A DNA stretch of 64,000 nucleotides from Alicyclobacillus pomorum DSM 14955 (GTDB lineage Bacteria; Bacillota; Bacilli; Alicyclobacillales; Alicyclobacillaceae): the NCBI RefSeq assembly GCF_000472905.1, contig NZ_AXAR01000007.1, forward strand, positions 1 through 64,000, given 5' to 3'. Each line of letters opens with the position of its first letter. Position 1 is the first letter of the stretch. This document shows, in pieces, positions 7,422 to 16,285 of the stretch. The notes under the pieces are model-generated. The model saw nothing but the letters and a program-made list of their open reading frames with translations, did no database searches and was not told the origin of the DNA. The position numbers were made by a program, and so were the translations under genes.

Positions 7422-8678
7422 ATGATTAACACAGGTTTCCATAAGAGTCCTCATTTCACACATGTGCACGATTCGTTGTTGAAATACAGGTATAATTACG
7501 ATAAATCAAATAGGTCGCTTTCCCAATTCGGGGATGCAATCCTATGGGTGGCGCTCCCTCTCACTGTGTATTCGATGGGTCGATCCACACTACAGATGGG
7601 TGTCGTCATGGCTCTGCTCATGCTGCCGCAGGTTCTACTGCTTCCGTTTACGGGCATTCTGGTCGACCGTGTATCGCGCTCCCGCCTCATGATGCTGACG
7701 GATATCATTCGCTGCCTACTGGTGGTCGGACTGGCTGTGCTGGTGGGAACACATCGGCTGACGATGCCGTTTCTCGACGCATTTGTTTTACTGTTTGGGG
7801 CTATGGACGCTTTGTTTCAACCAGCCTACTCGGCGGCTCGCGCCCAGGTGTTCACGCCCGACATCCGAAACGCGGCAAACGGGTTAACGCAAGTGAGCCA
7901 GCAGGTTGCCCGCCTGCTCGGACCAACCATCGGCGGGGTGGTCGTCGGGTTCGCTACAGTGGCGGCTGGATTTGCCGTTGACGCAGTTACACTGTTGATT
8001 TCGGTCGTCAGTCTGGCTTTTCTCCGTCTCGGTGCGCCTGCCCGATTAATACCGGCGGCCTCGAGCGGTCTGCGTGGTTTCGCACACGAGCTCACCTGGG
8101 GGTATCGGGAACTGCGCAAGCATCCGTGGTTGTGGATTACCATCATCGCCTTCGCGTTTATCAACATTGCCGGCGCCGGCATCACCACCATTCTGTTGCC
8201 CTGGTTGATCAAAGTTCATCTCGGCATGTCCGCCGCCATCTACGGCCTGGTCAGCAGCGCCTCTGGCGTCGGGGCTATTCTGTGCGCGGTGATATACGGG
8301 CGGCGACAACGGTGGCGCAGAAGAGGATGGATTGCCTACGGGGGAGTCGCGGGCAGTGCAATCGCCGGGTTGGGACTGGCTTTTGTTCACACGGCGCCGT
8401 CGCTCATGGTCATTGTGGGGGTGTCCAGTGCCTGTCTGATGCTGTTCGGACTGACGTGGGAAGGAAGCCTTCAGGAGTTGGTGGCACCGGAGGCGTTTGG
8501 CCGAGTGGCTAGCCTGGATATGTTCGGTTCATTTGCCCTTCTTCCCATTGAGAACGTTCTGACCGGTTGGCTTGCCGCGAAAATCGGTGGTATCACGACC
8601 ATCGTTGTGGATGCGCTGTTCATCCTCCTTGTGACAGTTGTGGCGCTCTTGGTACTGGCAATACGTCAGTATGATTGA
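7422..8678 (+). CDS. MFS transporter, start uncertain
   Basis: About 418 residues with 11-12 hydrophobic helices; the region SQFGDAILWVALPLTVY followed by LPQVLLLPFTGILVDRVSRSRLM is characteristic of the MefA/EntS-like branch of exporters. The first 35 residues before SQFGD do not look like the family, which normally has a short xxLWxGQxxSxxG helix here, and no good ribosome site precedes the ATG at 7422. The N-terminus may be mis-joined or the gene slightly decayed. It follows another damaged MFS gene by 58 nt, so the pair may once have been one transport locus. Confidence 0.7.
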   Translation: MINTGFHKSPHFTHVHDSLLKYRYNYDKSNRSLSQFGDAILWVALPLTVYSMGRSTLQMGVVMALLMLPQVLLLPFTGILVDRVSRSRLMMLTDIIRCLLVVGLAVLVGTHRLTMPFLDAFVLLFGAMDALFQPAYSAARAQVFTPDIRNAANGLTQVSQQVARLLGPTIGGVVVGFATVAAGFAVDAVTLLISVVSLAFLRLGAPARLIPAASSGLRGFAHELTWGYRELRKHPWLWITIIAFAFINIAGAGITTILLPWLIKVHLGMSAAIYGLVSSASGVGAILCAVIYGRRQRWRRRGWIAYGGVAGSAIAGLGLAFVHTAPSLMVIVGVSSACLMLFGLTWEGSLQELVAPEAFGRVASLDMFGSFALLPIENVLTGWLAAKIGGITTIVVDALFILLVTVVALLVLAIRQYD

Positions 8679-8819
8679 GAATTGGGCTCGCTGCAACGAA
8701 CTTGGGCAAATGTGGAAAACGAACGGATTTTGGTTCTCAAGATATAGGAGTATAGATGGTTAGTTCGAATCGTGTTTTCATCTCCATGGTAGATACGAGA
8801 ACGAGGGAGGGTCCGCACG

Positions 8820-9180
8820 GTGAATGTACTTGCAAAAGCACGCGAACACCTATGGCGCGCCATTGATGGGGTGTCTGACGACTTGCTACGGAGTCCCAAC
8901 AATGATGGCTGGTCGATTCAAGGCCCCTGAGATTATTAGCCCGAAAGGAATTTTCCAGAACCTTGACAATGCGCGGCGTTTCCTGGCTCAATCGCGCCAA
9001 AAGTTGCTATCCCTCATTTCATCTACAGAGGTGGATGTTCTACGCACCCACGTAGCCCCTCATCCCGTGTTTGGGATGCTGAACTTCGAACAGAGAATGC
9101 AGTTGCTCGCACTGCACGAACGACGCCATATTGCGCAGATTGAAGAAATGAAAGACCCGTGGGATATTAAAAAATTATGT
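8820..9180 (+). pseudogene. DinB-like (DUF664-type) gene, frameshifted
   Basis: GTG 8820, preceded by GGGAGG, opens a frame reading VNVLAKAREHLWRAIDG up to GWSIQGP and a TGA near 8930. The rest of the family pattern continues in another frame: AHPVFGML-type segment APHPVFGMLNFEQRMQ and HERRHIAQIEEM, the conserved C-terminal helix with the metal-binding histidines of DinB/YfiT-like proteins. The middle third of a normal protein is missing, so there is an internal deletion with a frameshift. Confidence 0.7.
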
Positions 9181-9214
9181 AGATCCTCTGTAGAGTTTGT
9201 AGTAACTTGTTCAC

Positions 9215-9263
9215 GTTCAAACTTCCTGGCATGACGCTGTTTTTAAAAAGATGCCGCTTGCTT
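9215..9263 (+). repeat. Degenerate copy of the Fsr-like gene 3' end
   Basis: This segment is similar to 10195-10245 (shared TGAC-CTGTTTTTAAA and TGCCGCTTGCTTT). The second copy contains the last codons of the minus-strand transporter at 10223, so the first is a fossil of that gene end, about 980 bp away and flanking the lipoprotein gene. Confidence 0.6.
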
Positions 9264-9457
9264 TGTTATGGGCGCCCGCAAGTCAGTCCCGGCACGGGAG
9301 GTTTCGTGCCCCCGATACCCCACTCTTGCCTCTTGTCTGTGCCAGTCTTGGAGATGTCGTGGAGATCTCGTGTTGTTTTCGTGAAGCAGGTTCAAAGGGC
9401 CGTGGACACCGTTGTATGATGTTGCCCGTACAAAAGATATGTACTGGGGGTGTCTGC

Positions 9458-10006
9458 ATGAGCCGTATGAAGTGGGCAGTTATGCTGATCACAGGGGCAG
9501 TTCTAGTGGGTGTCACAGGGTGCGGCAACGCTTCAAACGCGAGTTCTAATACAAATTCTTCTGCAACTACGGGATGGCAAGGCCAAGGTCAGGCACGGAC
9601 CTTAAAACCGAACATCGCTATGCAAACCACACCCGCAAAACCCACCGCTGGCAAGGCGTTTACTCTCGACTTTACAATTGAAAGGCCGAACCGGGGAGGA
9701 AACGGTCACGCTCCAAGGTCAACGAGCGGGAGTAATCATCCCGGAAATTGGGCTGGCGGGACAAGTTCTAACCATGTAGGGAACTGGACAGGTGGAAGCG
9801 GCAACGGACAGCCGCGGGTTCAGCGAACTGCGGAAGCTCACGTTACGGGACAGTCTGTTAATGAAACAATACAGTTGACCAACCAGAATGGCGGGTTTGA
9901 AGGTCAAGCTACCCTTGCAAAACCAGGGCAGTACGAAGTGACGTTCACGATGAAGATGGGGCCAAGGGACATTCAAAAGCAGTTTACGTTGCAGGTCAAT
10001 GCGTGA
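9458..10006 (+). CDS. Lipoprotein with C-terminal Ig-like/YtkA-like domain
   Basis: 182 residues from ATG 9458 (GGGGGTG upstream). A signal peptide ends in the lipobox VTGC near residue 22, followed by an Asn/Ser/Thr-rich linker. The body has beta-strand patterns (TPAKPTAGKAFTLDFTIE, then GGFEGQATLAKPGQYEVTFT) resembling YtkA/FixH-like or Ig-like periplasmic domains, interrupted by a Gly/Asn/Ser-rich insert (about 90-125). It would sit on the outer face of the membrane. Function is unknown. Copies of a neighbouring gene's 3' end lie on both sides. Confidence 0.75.
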   Translation: MSRMKWAVMLITGAVLVGVTGCGNASNASSNTNSSATTGWQGQGQARTLKPNIAMQTTPAKPTAGKAFTLDFTIERPNRGGNGHAPRSTSGSNHPGNWAGGTSSNHVGNWTGGSGNGQPRVQRTAEAHVTGQSVNETIQLTNQNGGFEGQATLAKPGQYEVTFTMKMGPRDIQKQFTLQVNA

Positions 10007-10194
10007 TGATTCATGATTGTGATGACCATTTGAACCCTCATCTTCGCTCTATCACACGGAATCCAGATGATGTGGCCCTTTCATGGTCGCAATGACAAGG
10101 ACGCGGTCCCAAAGAGACTCGGGGCCGCGCTTCATGTGAGTGCAGGGTGTGCTATTCAACGTTGATACGTTAATGCCAGATCGCCATTCTTCGT

Positions 10195-10245
10195 GTTCAT
10201 ACTTCCCGACCTGACACTGTTTTTAAACGCGTGCCGCTTGCTTTT
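10195..10245 (+). repeat. Second copy of the short duplication
   Basis: Similar to 9215-9263; it overlaps the final codons of the transporter gene at 10223-11401 (KKQAARV) and its immediate downstream DNA. Confidence 0.6.
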
Positions 10246-11401
10246 TTGTGAAGTCACTCGGCAAGAACAAACCGATGACGGCCGCAATCAGTGGCAACAT
10301 GGAGATGACGGTGAAGACCGCAGGAACGCCGAATACGTCGGAAATGCTGCCCATGAACGTGGCGCCAATCCCTCCAGCGCCAACGCCGAAGCCAATAGAA
10401 AGCCCAGACGCCATGGCGATGTTGCGAGGCAGTAGTCGCTGCATGTACACTACCGATACCGCGAACGAAGCCAAAACGCTAAATCCAAACAGCAACAAAT
10501 CGAGCAGGGCGAAGACACCGTGTACATATGGAAGCAGGATGGCGAACGGAGTTGCGGCGAACATGGAACCGACCAATAACCGCTTCATGCCAATCTTGTC
10601 AGACCAGATGCCGCCGATAAACGTACCCAGCGCGCCGGCGCCAACGAATACAAAGTTCAACCATTCGGATGCCTCGAGAGATTCGTGCAAGAAAAAGGGG
10701 AGAAACACGACTACCCCGACCTGGCACCAGGACCGAAGAATGATCACGAGGATGAGCAAGATGACGCCAGGAATGTTGTTGGTTCCGACTGCCTCCTTGC
10801 GTTTCGCACTCGTCTCTTGTACGCGATGGCCGAGCCAGCCAAGGATCTGTCCTGTGAGTCCAAGTGACAGGATTGCCAGCGGTACAAACCAGAGTAGGCC
10901 ATGGATGCCAGTGCGGGATAAAAACAGCGGAATTATCAGCGGTCCGCACGCTTGACCGGCATTACCACCAACCTGAAAAATCGCCTGTGCGAGGCCCTTT
11001 TTTCCGCCAGCAGCCAAATGCGTGCCGCGCGAAGCTTCAGGATGAAATGCGCCTGAACCCAATCCCGACAGCGCTACGCAGACCAAAAGCCATGGAAATG
11101 AATGAACCTCACCCGTCAGACCAAGTCCGAGACAAGACAGAAATAGACCGAGTGTGAGCAACCAGACGCGCGGTTTTCTATCTGTCAGAGCGCCAAAGAT
11201 AGGTTGCATGACGGATGAAGTTAAATAGGATACCAGGACTATCAAACTGGACTGGGTGTAGTTGAGGTCAAAGGCTTGCTTGTACATGACCACCAATGCG
11301 GGTACCAGCCCTGTTGTCATGAGGTCGTTCAGAAAATGTGCACCACTAAACGTAAATACCGCACGGCGAAAGATAGGTGATTTCACTTGCGAAGATGTCA
11401 T
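10223..11401 (-). CDS. MFS transporter of the fosmidomycin-resistance (Fsr) type
   Basis: About 392 residues with 12 predicted membrane helices. Family signs include FSGAHFLNDLMTTGLVPALV at the N-terminus, the TDRKPRVW loop, and GSGAFHPEASRGTHLAAGGKKGLAQ with IFQVGGNAG, which is the conserved central block of Fsr-like exporters. Substrate cannot be told from sequence. I prefer ATG 11401; ATG 11428 is also possible and neither has a strong ribosome site. Upstream, 11429-11740 contains open frames on both strands but nothing I recognise. Confidence 0.85.
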   Translation of the reverse strand: MTSSQVKSPIFRRAVFTFSGAHFLNDLMTTGLVPALVVMYKQAFDLNYTQSSLIVLVSYLTSSVMQPIFGALTDRKPRVWLLTLGLFLSCLGLGLTGEVHSFPWLLVCVALSGLGSGAFHPEASRGTHLAAGGKKGLAQAIFQVGGNAGQACGPLIIPLFLSRTGIHGLLWFVPLAILSLGLTGQILGWLGHRVQETSAKRKEAVGTNNIPGVILLILVIILRSWCQVGVVVFLPFFLHESLEASEWLNFVFVGAGALGTFIGGIWSDKIGMKRLLVGSMFAATPFAILLPYVHGVFALLDLLLFGFSVLASFAVSVVYMQRLLPRNIAMASGLSIGFGVGAGGIGATFMGSISDVFGVPAVFTVISMLPLIAAVIGLFLPSDFTKKQAARV

Positions 11402-11740
11402 GGTTCCGGACACAGAGCCACCCCCCATTGTTCATTGTCGAAAGCCGATGCGCGGAAATGGTCACGTGTCCTGCATCGACAATACTTGATTTTGAGAATG
11501 ATTGGCGTAACAGTCAAGCACAAGGGTACGTTCTTCCATCGGGGAAATGTGCTGTGACGTTGGAGATGAAGTGCAGCCCATTTTTCGAGAATGCGGTGGG
11601 GCAAGGCGACGAACCAGGCATCACGCGAGCACTGAAGAAGAGCTGGGGGTGGGCGCAAGCCATATCACGATGGCCCCGGCGTGCCGAACCTCTCAAGGAT
11701 GGGCACGCCAGATGTACAATTCCAGAACGCCGCTAAGCAG

Positions 11741-11905
11741 TCACTCGTTGTCTTTCTTTTCTGACATTTGTAGGACAGGTGCTACGCCGACTGGGATCAT
11801 CATGAGTACAAGGCCAATGATTTGCCAGTAGGATGGGTTCCCCCGGATGGTCAAGCCGAAACCAATCACCATCACGATACCGAGACCGATAAGTTTTCCG
11901 AGCAA
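11741..11905 (-). CDS. Small two-helix membrane protein
   Basis: A 54-residue frame from TTG 11905 (GAGGGGG six bases upstream; GTG at 11908 or 11914 are alternatives) to TGA 11741. It has two hydrophobic segments (LIGLGIVMVIGFGLTI and IIGLVLMMIPVGVAPVL) separated by RGNPSYWQ, and a charged tail SEKKDNE. Small membrane proteins of this shape are common in bacilli; function is unknown. It is too short for routine calling but has a good ribosome site and clear composition. Confidence 0.6.
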   Translation of the reverse strand: MLGKLIGLGIVMVIGFGLTIRGNPSYWQIIGLVLMMIPVGVAPVLQMSEKKDNE

Positions 11906-12010
11906 CACACACACCCCCTCAAACGCTTACTGTGAACGTATCGCTACTGGTGTCCGAGGTCAAGTGCCAAAGTACGCTTGGCCCGTGTGATGGTGAAGCG
12001 AAGACCACGC

Positions 12011-12041
12011 AAAAAAGTGGGATTGACATTGTCAATCCCAC
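12011..12041 (-). terminator. Terminator of the J-domain gene
   Basis: An 11-bp perfect stem GTGGGATTGAC/GTCAATCCCAC (12017-12027 and 12031-12041) is followed on minus by six T. It ends the minus-strand run that starts at 13941. Confidence 0.85.
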
Positions 12042-12152
12042 CAAAGTCGTTATGTGCTGGTGGAAACTACGGGACCAGTGGATGATCACCTATGCAATGC
12101 CTTCAGGTCGCGTGATTCCCAAAGGGTTCCGTACTACATTGGCAGCTGTGGT

Positions 12153-12770
12153 TCATCCATGATTGTTCCAATTGGTGACGATGATAAAACCTGTACGAAA
12201 CAAACTGTACATGCCGAGAATGATGGTCAACCAGAGCAAAACGTCGTGGCCTGGGAAATCAGAATGGCTGGTGACAACCCACAAAATGAACAAAATGAAC
12301 GCGCTGCAGAAGAGCAGAACGTTATAAAACACTTTCATCACAAACGTCGTGTCGTCGCTGTCATCCTGTGTTGCCGTTCCCGCAGCGTCATGTGGATGAA
12401 CAGAGACTTCACCGATGGACGAAACCTCGTCCGTGTTCGCTTCATCAAGCCGAAGAACTTCATCATACTGTTGCCGTTTCTCGGGGTCAGACAAAGTCCG
12501 ATATGCTTCTACAATGGCCTTAAATCGCTCCACCGCACGCGGGTCATTCGTCGTCTTGTCTGGATGCCAAGTCTGGACCATGCGCCGATACTGATGTTTA
12601 ATCTCTTGCATCGACGCATCAGGATTGACCCCTAATACTTCATAATGCGTCGCCATCAGACGGTGTTTGCACACACCGCAGATGGCTCTGTCGGCTTTGT
12701 CTGATTGCACCCGATTTTTCGCTTGGCAAAACGGACAGATTTTAAGCTGAAAGTTCTCCTCTGACACCAT
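12153..12770 (-). CDS. Zinc-ribbon and J-domain membrane protein
   Basis: 205 residues in three parts: an N-terminal zinc ribbon with CPFC near residue 12 and CGVC near 31; a J-domain at about 41-105 with the essential HPD (WHPDKTT) that stimulates DnaK ATPase; and two membrane helices near 145-165 and 175-195. The J-domain faces the cytosol, so it could recruit DnaK to the membrane. It is not DnaJ itself (no Gly/Phe-rich or Cys-repeat region). It is the last gene of a minus-strand run, six nucleotides after 12777. Confidence 0.85.
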   Translation of the reverse strand: MVSEENFQLKICPFCQAKNRVQSDKADRAICGVCKHRLMATHYEVLGVNPDASMQEIKHQYRRMVQTWHPDKTTNDPRAVERFKAIVEAYRTLSDPEKRQQYDEVLRLDEANTDEVSSIGEVSVHPHDAAGTATQDDSDDTTFVMKVFYNVLLFCSAFILFILWVVTSHSDFPGHDVLLWLTIILGMYSLFRTGFIIVTNWNNHG

Positions 12771-12776
12771 ACCCGC

Positions 12777-13370
12777 TCAACACGAATCCTGTTTTTTGTT
12801 CATCATAGAGCGCAGCGCTTCGCGATACGCATCGTCAGTGGTAACCATGGGTTCGTCATCCAATTCAGGCGTCTTGCCAGATGTAGCGAGTCCCGACAAT
12901 TTTCGAAGCGCATTGCGATAATCGTCATCCGTCATCTCAAATGGATCCTGCTTATCCCGTACGGATGCATCCCGAGCTTTTGTTGGGCGAACCCTTTCTG
13001 CGTGCGTCGCCTGTTGGAGAGGTGCAGGCTGTTGAGACCTCCGTTGAAAAATCGGCGTCGACGATGTTGGTGCGGTCGCTGCTGCAGTCCTTTTCACAGG
13101 AGCCACCGTCTCATCATGGGCCGGACTTGGCACCCCTTCTTGGGGAGCGGCTTTTGGAAACTCGGTCGGTGTAGGGGATTCCTTCACTGTTTTCGGATTT
13201 GGCTCAGTGAGGGTCTTGTCGCTCTGGCTCTCTGCTGAACTCGTTTTTACGGCTGGCTCTGCGCTCTCGTTCTTTTCACGACGAATGAGTCGGATGTTGA
13301 TGCCGATGACAATCGCACCGATAATTACGATTGCCACCAGGTATATGATTAAAAATCCCACAGGGCTCAC
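12777..13370 (-). CDS. Membrane-anchored protein with two C-terminal DDxYRxAL repeats
   Basis: 197 residues. One N-terminal helix (VGFLIIYLVAIVIIGAIV), a long Pro/Thr/Ser/Glu-rich disordered region (about 35-145), and at the end two related motifs: TDDDYRNALRKL and TTDDAYREALRSM, about 34 residues apart. I choose GTG 13370 because AAAGGA lies just upstream; GTG 13406 would overlap the previous gene. The repeats look like short helical docking motifs, but no partner is known. Probably co-transcribed with the J-domain gene. Confidence 0.7.
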   Translation of the reverse strand: MSPVGFLIIYLVAIVIIGAIVIGINIRLIRREKNESAEPAVKTSSAESQSDKTLTEPNPKTVKESPTPTEFPKAAPQEGVPSPAHDETVAPVKRTAAATAPTSSTPIFQRRSQQPAPLQQATHAERVRPTKARDASVRDKQDPFEMTDDDYRNALRKLSGLATSGKTPELDDEPMVTTDDAYREALRSMMNKKQDSC

Positions 13371-13398
13371 CTCTTTTCCTTTCGGGTTCAGCCAGGCG

Positions 13399-13941
13399 TC
13401 ACTCACCGACCATTTTCGCGGTCACTTCGGCAACTCGGCGACCCAGTGCCCGTCCGAGTGCTAAATCCGATTCACTTGGCAGATTCAGAGGTGCGTCTGG
13501 AGACATTTCCACTGGGCAAGTGATACCCACCCCATAGTACGATCCATAGAGTACGTTTTCGGGAACTGTTCCAGGTAGACCCACGATGATCATCCCGTTA
13601 TGTAGCATCGGAGTGATTAAGTTCCATAGCGTCATTTCAGTGCCCCCGTGGACGGTGGCCGTTGTACAAAATGCCGCGCCAACCTTGCCAATCAACTTGC
13701 CTTTCGCCCAAAGGTAACCGAGCTTGTCAATCCACGCTTTCAGTCCTGAACTAATGGTTCCGAAATGACCAGGGCATCCCCAGATAATCGCGTCTACATC
13801 TGCTAAATCACGGACATCGGCGTCCTTTACATGGCGCAAATAGACTTCGGCCCGTTCGTCCGAACTGGCGCCTTCGGCGATGGCTTTCGCCAGCGCTTCG
13901 GTGTGTCCGTTCTCGCTGTCGTACACCACATATATTTTCAT
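13399..13941 (-). CDS. WrbA-like flavodoxin-fold NAD(P)H:quinone reductase
   Basis: 180 residues with the flavodoxin FMN-phosphate loop near the N-terminus ([18 protein letters not shown]), the [18 protein letters not shown] segment that stacks on the flavin, and the [10 protein letters not shown] loop typical of the WrbA family. WrbA proteins reduce quinones by two electrons in the cytosol, avoiding semiquinones. The C-terminal [12 protein letters not shown] also fits. It is first in the minus-strand run that continues to the J-domain gene. Substrate is inferred from family only. Confidence 0.88.
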   Translation of the reverse strand: MKIYVVYDSENGHTEALAKAIAEGASSDERAEVYLRHVKDADVRDLADVDAIIWGCPGHFGTISSGLKAWIDKLGYLWAKGKLIGKVGAAFCTTATVHGGTEMTLWNLITPMLHNGMIIVGLPGTVPENVLYGSYYGVGITCPVEMSPDAPLNLPSESDLALGRALGRRVAEVTAKMVGE

Positions 13942-14107
13942 ACCAGTACGCCTCCCATATCGACAGATATGTGCGTTATCACGCGCTTGGACCGCCGATA
14001 ATAACGCTCTGTTACCATCCAGTATAACGTTACCGAAAACCAGTCACGGGTTGCAAACAAGTTCAGCAATTGGCGAAATCACGACGAACAACTGATTCAG
14101 CACAATA

Positions 14108-14139
14108 TGTAGTGTTTCCATTACTAGGGAGACACTACA
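14108..14139. promoter_or_regulatory. Inverted-repeat operator candidate
   Basis: TGTAGTGT (14108-14115) and ACACTACA (14132-14139) form a perfect 8-bp inverted repeat separated by 16 bp. It lies 167 bp upstream of the WrbA-like gene; the rest of 13942-14263 shows nothing else clear. The arms resemble those of GntR/NrdR-type sites but spacing does not match a known box. Confidence 0.35.
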
Positions 14140-14263
14140 TCTAGTCGTTCTCATCCGCTCCAGAGGAATGTTGCAAACCGCTCATATGACACAAAAAATT
14201 TAGTACCTGAAAGATATCTCGAAGATATTTGTATGGCGCCATTCCTCAGACGCATCCCTATGC

Positions 14264-14302
14264 AACAAAACGCGGCCTTCTGGAACATCCAGAAAGCCGC
14301 GC
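14264..14302 (-). terminator. tRNA-Leu terminator
   Basis: A strong stem (GCGGC-TTCTGG/CCAGAA-GCCGC, 14272-14300) followed on minus by TTTTGTTG, directly after the tRNA 3' end. Confidence 0.85.
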
Positions 14303-14308
14303 TTTCAT

Positions 14309-14395
14309 TGGTGCCGAGAACCGGACTCGAACCGGTACGGGGTTGCCCCCGGCAGATTTTAAGTCTGCTGCGTCTGCCAATTCCGCCACCCCGGC
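14309..14395 (-). tRNA. tRNA-Leu (anticodon TAA)
   Basis: An 87-nt cloverleaf with a 7-bp acceptor stem (GCCGGGG), anticodon loop CTTAAAA, a long class-II variable arm (CGGGGGCAACCCCG), T-arm CCGGTTCGAGTCCGG and encoded CCA. It reads leucine UUA codons. Confidence 0.97.
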
Positions 14396-14566
14396 GCACA
14401 TCAGGTTGTATTGTACCATTTGTTGAGCAATGAATCAATCGCCATCACAAACAAATACGTGTTGAACCATTTTAAATGAACATTTGCAAAACGCGAACGA
14501 CATGCTCACTTTAACTTGAACGAATGTCCCGTGAAAATTCGCGAACACTGATGAAGGAGAATAGAT

Positions 14567-14812
14567 GTGGAGGGGATGGCCTTGTATGATGAACTTCGCG
14601 GTATGCACTCCTGTTTTGTCTGCAATCGGCCCATGACCTGGGTGGCTCATATGTACGGTGGCAATATTATTGCGCACGGTGCAGAAGTCATTAGTGGGGT
14701 TGCCGTCAAAGGTCAACGTGGCCCCGACAACAAAGTGCCAGTTGAGGTGAAAGTGGTCTGTCCGGCGTGTGGCGCCAAGAACGTGTTCCCGCACGAACAC
14801 ACCGTACAATAG
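14567..14812 (+). CDS. Zinc-ribbon-like small protein
   Basis: 81 residues from GTG 14567, with AAGGAG seven bases upstream. Two cysteine pairs, CFVC near residue 16 and CPACGAKN near 65, are spaced as in a split zinc ribbon; the middle has strands around VAHMYGGNIIAHGAEVISG and EVKVVCPAC. No signal or membrane segment. Likely a cytosolic zinc-binding protein of unknown role. The antisense frame is a shadow. Confidence 0.7.
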   Translation: MEGMALYDELRGMHSCFVCNRPMTWVAHMYGGNIIAHGAEVISGVAVKGQRGPDNKVPVEVKVVCPACGAKNVFPHEHTVQ

Positions 14813-14947
14813 ATTCGCCATGTTCCGTCCACAGGGTCACATGCATATCCCGTGTCCCAAGGGCATTATCCATGGGAATAGGAGCAACGTGTCAGTCCTA
14901 GCGGAGGGGAGTGGTGTTTGGTGTGGTGCCAAGAGAGGAAGTACGTG

Positions 14948-15418
14948 GTGAGTCCAGTCATCCCGCAATGGATGTCCTCCCTACTCACTGAACTGGCGCA
15001 TCAGGCAAGCGTGGGACCAGCTGATGCAGCGAGACACTTATTGCTGCGGGCGAATCAGGACATTGATGTACTGGATAAACTGGCACCGTACTTTTGGCGG
15101 GATTACCAATGTCGAGGACGCACCTGGTTGGGGAGTTCTGACTGTCTGAATCTCAATGAACTTCTGATGGCCGAAAGGGCATTTGTGGAGCCTCTGTCCA
15201 TTTCATTGACGCGGAATGAGTGGTTCCTCGTCGACAACGTTGCCTATGCACTGTGTCGGTCCATCCATCAAACGGCCGCTGCATTGCTGATTCTAGCGGT
15301 ACACTGCGACGGTTTGATGACACAGTACATGGCAACCTTACGCGATTCCTTCAAAGGCGTTCCTAACGTTCATGGAGAGCACACACTCTCTCCTTCACTT
15401 CATCGATTTGCAAAATAG
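14948..15418 (+). CDS. Hypothetical helical protein
   Basis: 156 residues starting SPVIPQWMSSLLTEL after GTG 14948, which has AGAGGAAG at a good distance. The protein is mostly helical (AADAARHLLLRANQDIDVLDKLAPYFW, LLMAERAFVEPLSISL, IHQTAAALLILAVHCDG) and soluble. I do not recognise a family. It lies between a zinc-ribbon gene and a thioesterase on the same strand with gaps of 135 and 162 bp, so it may have its own promoter. Confidence 0.6.
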   Translation: MSPVIPQWMSSLLTELAHQASVGPADAARHLLLRANQDIDVLDKLAPYFWRDYQCRGRTWLGSSDCLNLNELLMAERAFVEPLSISLTRNEWFLVDNVAYALCRSIHQTAAALLILAVHCDGLMTQYMATLRDSFKGVPNVHGEHTLSPSLHRFAK

Positions 15419-15520
15419 CGAAGAACAAAATGTTCACGCCCAAAAGTTCCTCATTGCGTTCAGCTCCATTCCGACCATTTGGTATACTTATCGGTGCGCA
15501 CCTGATGCCAGCGCGCAGTG

Positions 15521-15542
15521 ATTCGGGCTGTCAAGCCCGAAT
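15521..15542 (+). promoter_or_regulatory. Hairpin in the thioesterase leader
   Basis: A perfect 9-bp stem ATTCGGGCT/AGCCCGAAT with a 4-nt loop and no T-run, 38 nt upstream of the thioesterase start. A TATACT at 15483-15488 upstream is a possible -10. Confidence 0.35.
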
Positions 15543-15580
15543 GGAGAATGGACAAGCCTGTTTGAACTGGGGGAACACCG

Positions 15581-16024
15581 ATGAAAGAAGTTGTGATAAC
15601 AGAGTTTGAGGTTCGGTGGGGCGAATGCGATCCGGCAGGGATTATCTACCACCCGCACTACATTGACTGGTTTTCCGTTGCACGGATGCGTTTTATTAAA
15701 GAGAACGGCATTTCCTACATGGAGGATTTTCACGACAAAGGTATCGTTCTGGTGGTCATTAACGTGCAGTGTAGTTGCAAAAAGACACTGCGCGCTGAAG
15801 ATAAAGCGTTTGTTCACGCGCGATTGAAGTTTGTCACTCGTACCCGCATGGCATTGCTGTACGAAGTCTTCAATGAGGCCGGTGAACTTTGTGCGTCGGG
15901 AATGACGGAGCACGCATATGTCGATATGTCAACGATGAAGGCGGTCAATATCTCGAAGCGCAATCCTGAGATCTGGGAAGTATTGAAACAACTTCCTACG
16001 GACGAGCCGTCAGGACAACGTTGA
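15581..16024 (+). CDS. Acyl-CoA thioesterase, 4-hydroxybenzoyl-CoA thioesterase type
   Basis: 147 residues of hotdog fold. The active-site segment WGECDPAGIIYHPHYIDW carries the catalytic Asp17 followed by Pro and the HPHY helix, as in 4HBT/YbgC-type thioesterases that cleave acyl-CoA in the cytosol. The usual strand pattern follows (KKTLRAEDKAFVHARLKF, ALLYEVFNEAGELCASGMT). A GGGGG site precedes ATG 15581. Acyl chain preference cannot be read from sequence. A hairpin sits in the leader. Confidence 0.88.
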   Translation: MKEVVITEFEVRWGECDPAGIIYHPHYIDWFSVARMRFIKENGISYMEDFHDKGIVLVVINVQCSCKKTLRAEDKAFVHARLKFVTRTRMALLYEVFNEAGELCASGMTEHAYVDMSTMKAVNISKRNPEIWEVLKQLPTDEPSGQR

Positions 16025-16067
16025 CTCGCCTATCATCCCGTGATATCATAGGCAATGTCTCTGATGA

Positions 16068-16142
16068 GCGGCTGTAGCTCAGAGGGAGAGCACCACCTTG
16101 ACACGGTGGGGGCCACAGGTTCGATTCCTGTCAGCCGCACCA
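16068..16142 (+). tRNA. tRNA-Val (anticodon GAC)
   Basis: A 75-nt cloverleaf: acceptor GCGGCTG/CAGCCGC, D-arm AGCTCAGAGGGAGAGC, anticodon loop TTGACAC, T-arm ACAGGTTCGATTCCTGT, encoded CCA. Confidence 0.96.
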
Positions 16143-16165
16143 CATATAACATATATCGGTAAAAC

Positions 16166-16199
16166 CGCTGGCTGTGCAAAGCACGGAAGCGTTTTTTTT
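16166..16199 (+). terminator. tRNA-Val terminator
   Basis: A stem CGCT..GTGC/GCAC..AGCG followed by eight T (16192-16199). Confidence 0.8.
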
Positions 16200-16285
16200 G
16201 TGTGTTTTTGGTGCTCTCCATCGGCCTATGCAGGACGGAGATGCGCGGCATAGCATGTTAAAAACTTGCCGAGTCTTTTGAAACT

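Noticed and set aside
10092-10125. GC-rich hairpin after the lipoprotein at 9458
   Set aside because: Stem is interrupted and no T-run follows on either strand, so I did not call a terminator.
11377-11736. Plus-strand ORF in the gap after the Fsr-like gene
   Set aside because: No ribosome site or recognisable pattern, and both strands are open here; left as unexplained.
14435-14821. Minus-strand ORF over the zinc-ribbon gene
   Set aside because: The plus-strand gene has a strong ribosome site and paired cysteines; the minus frame is its shadow.
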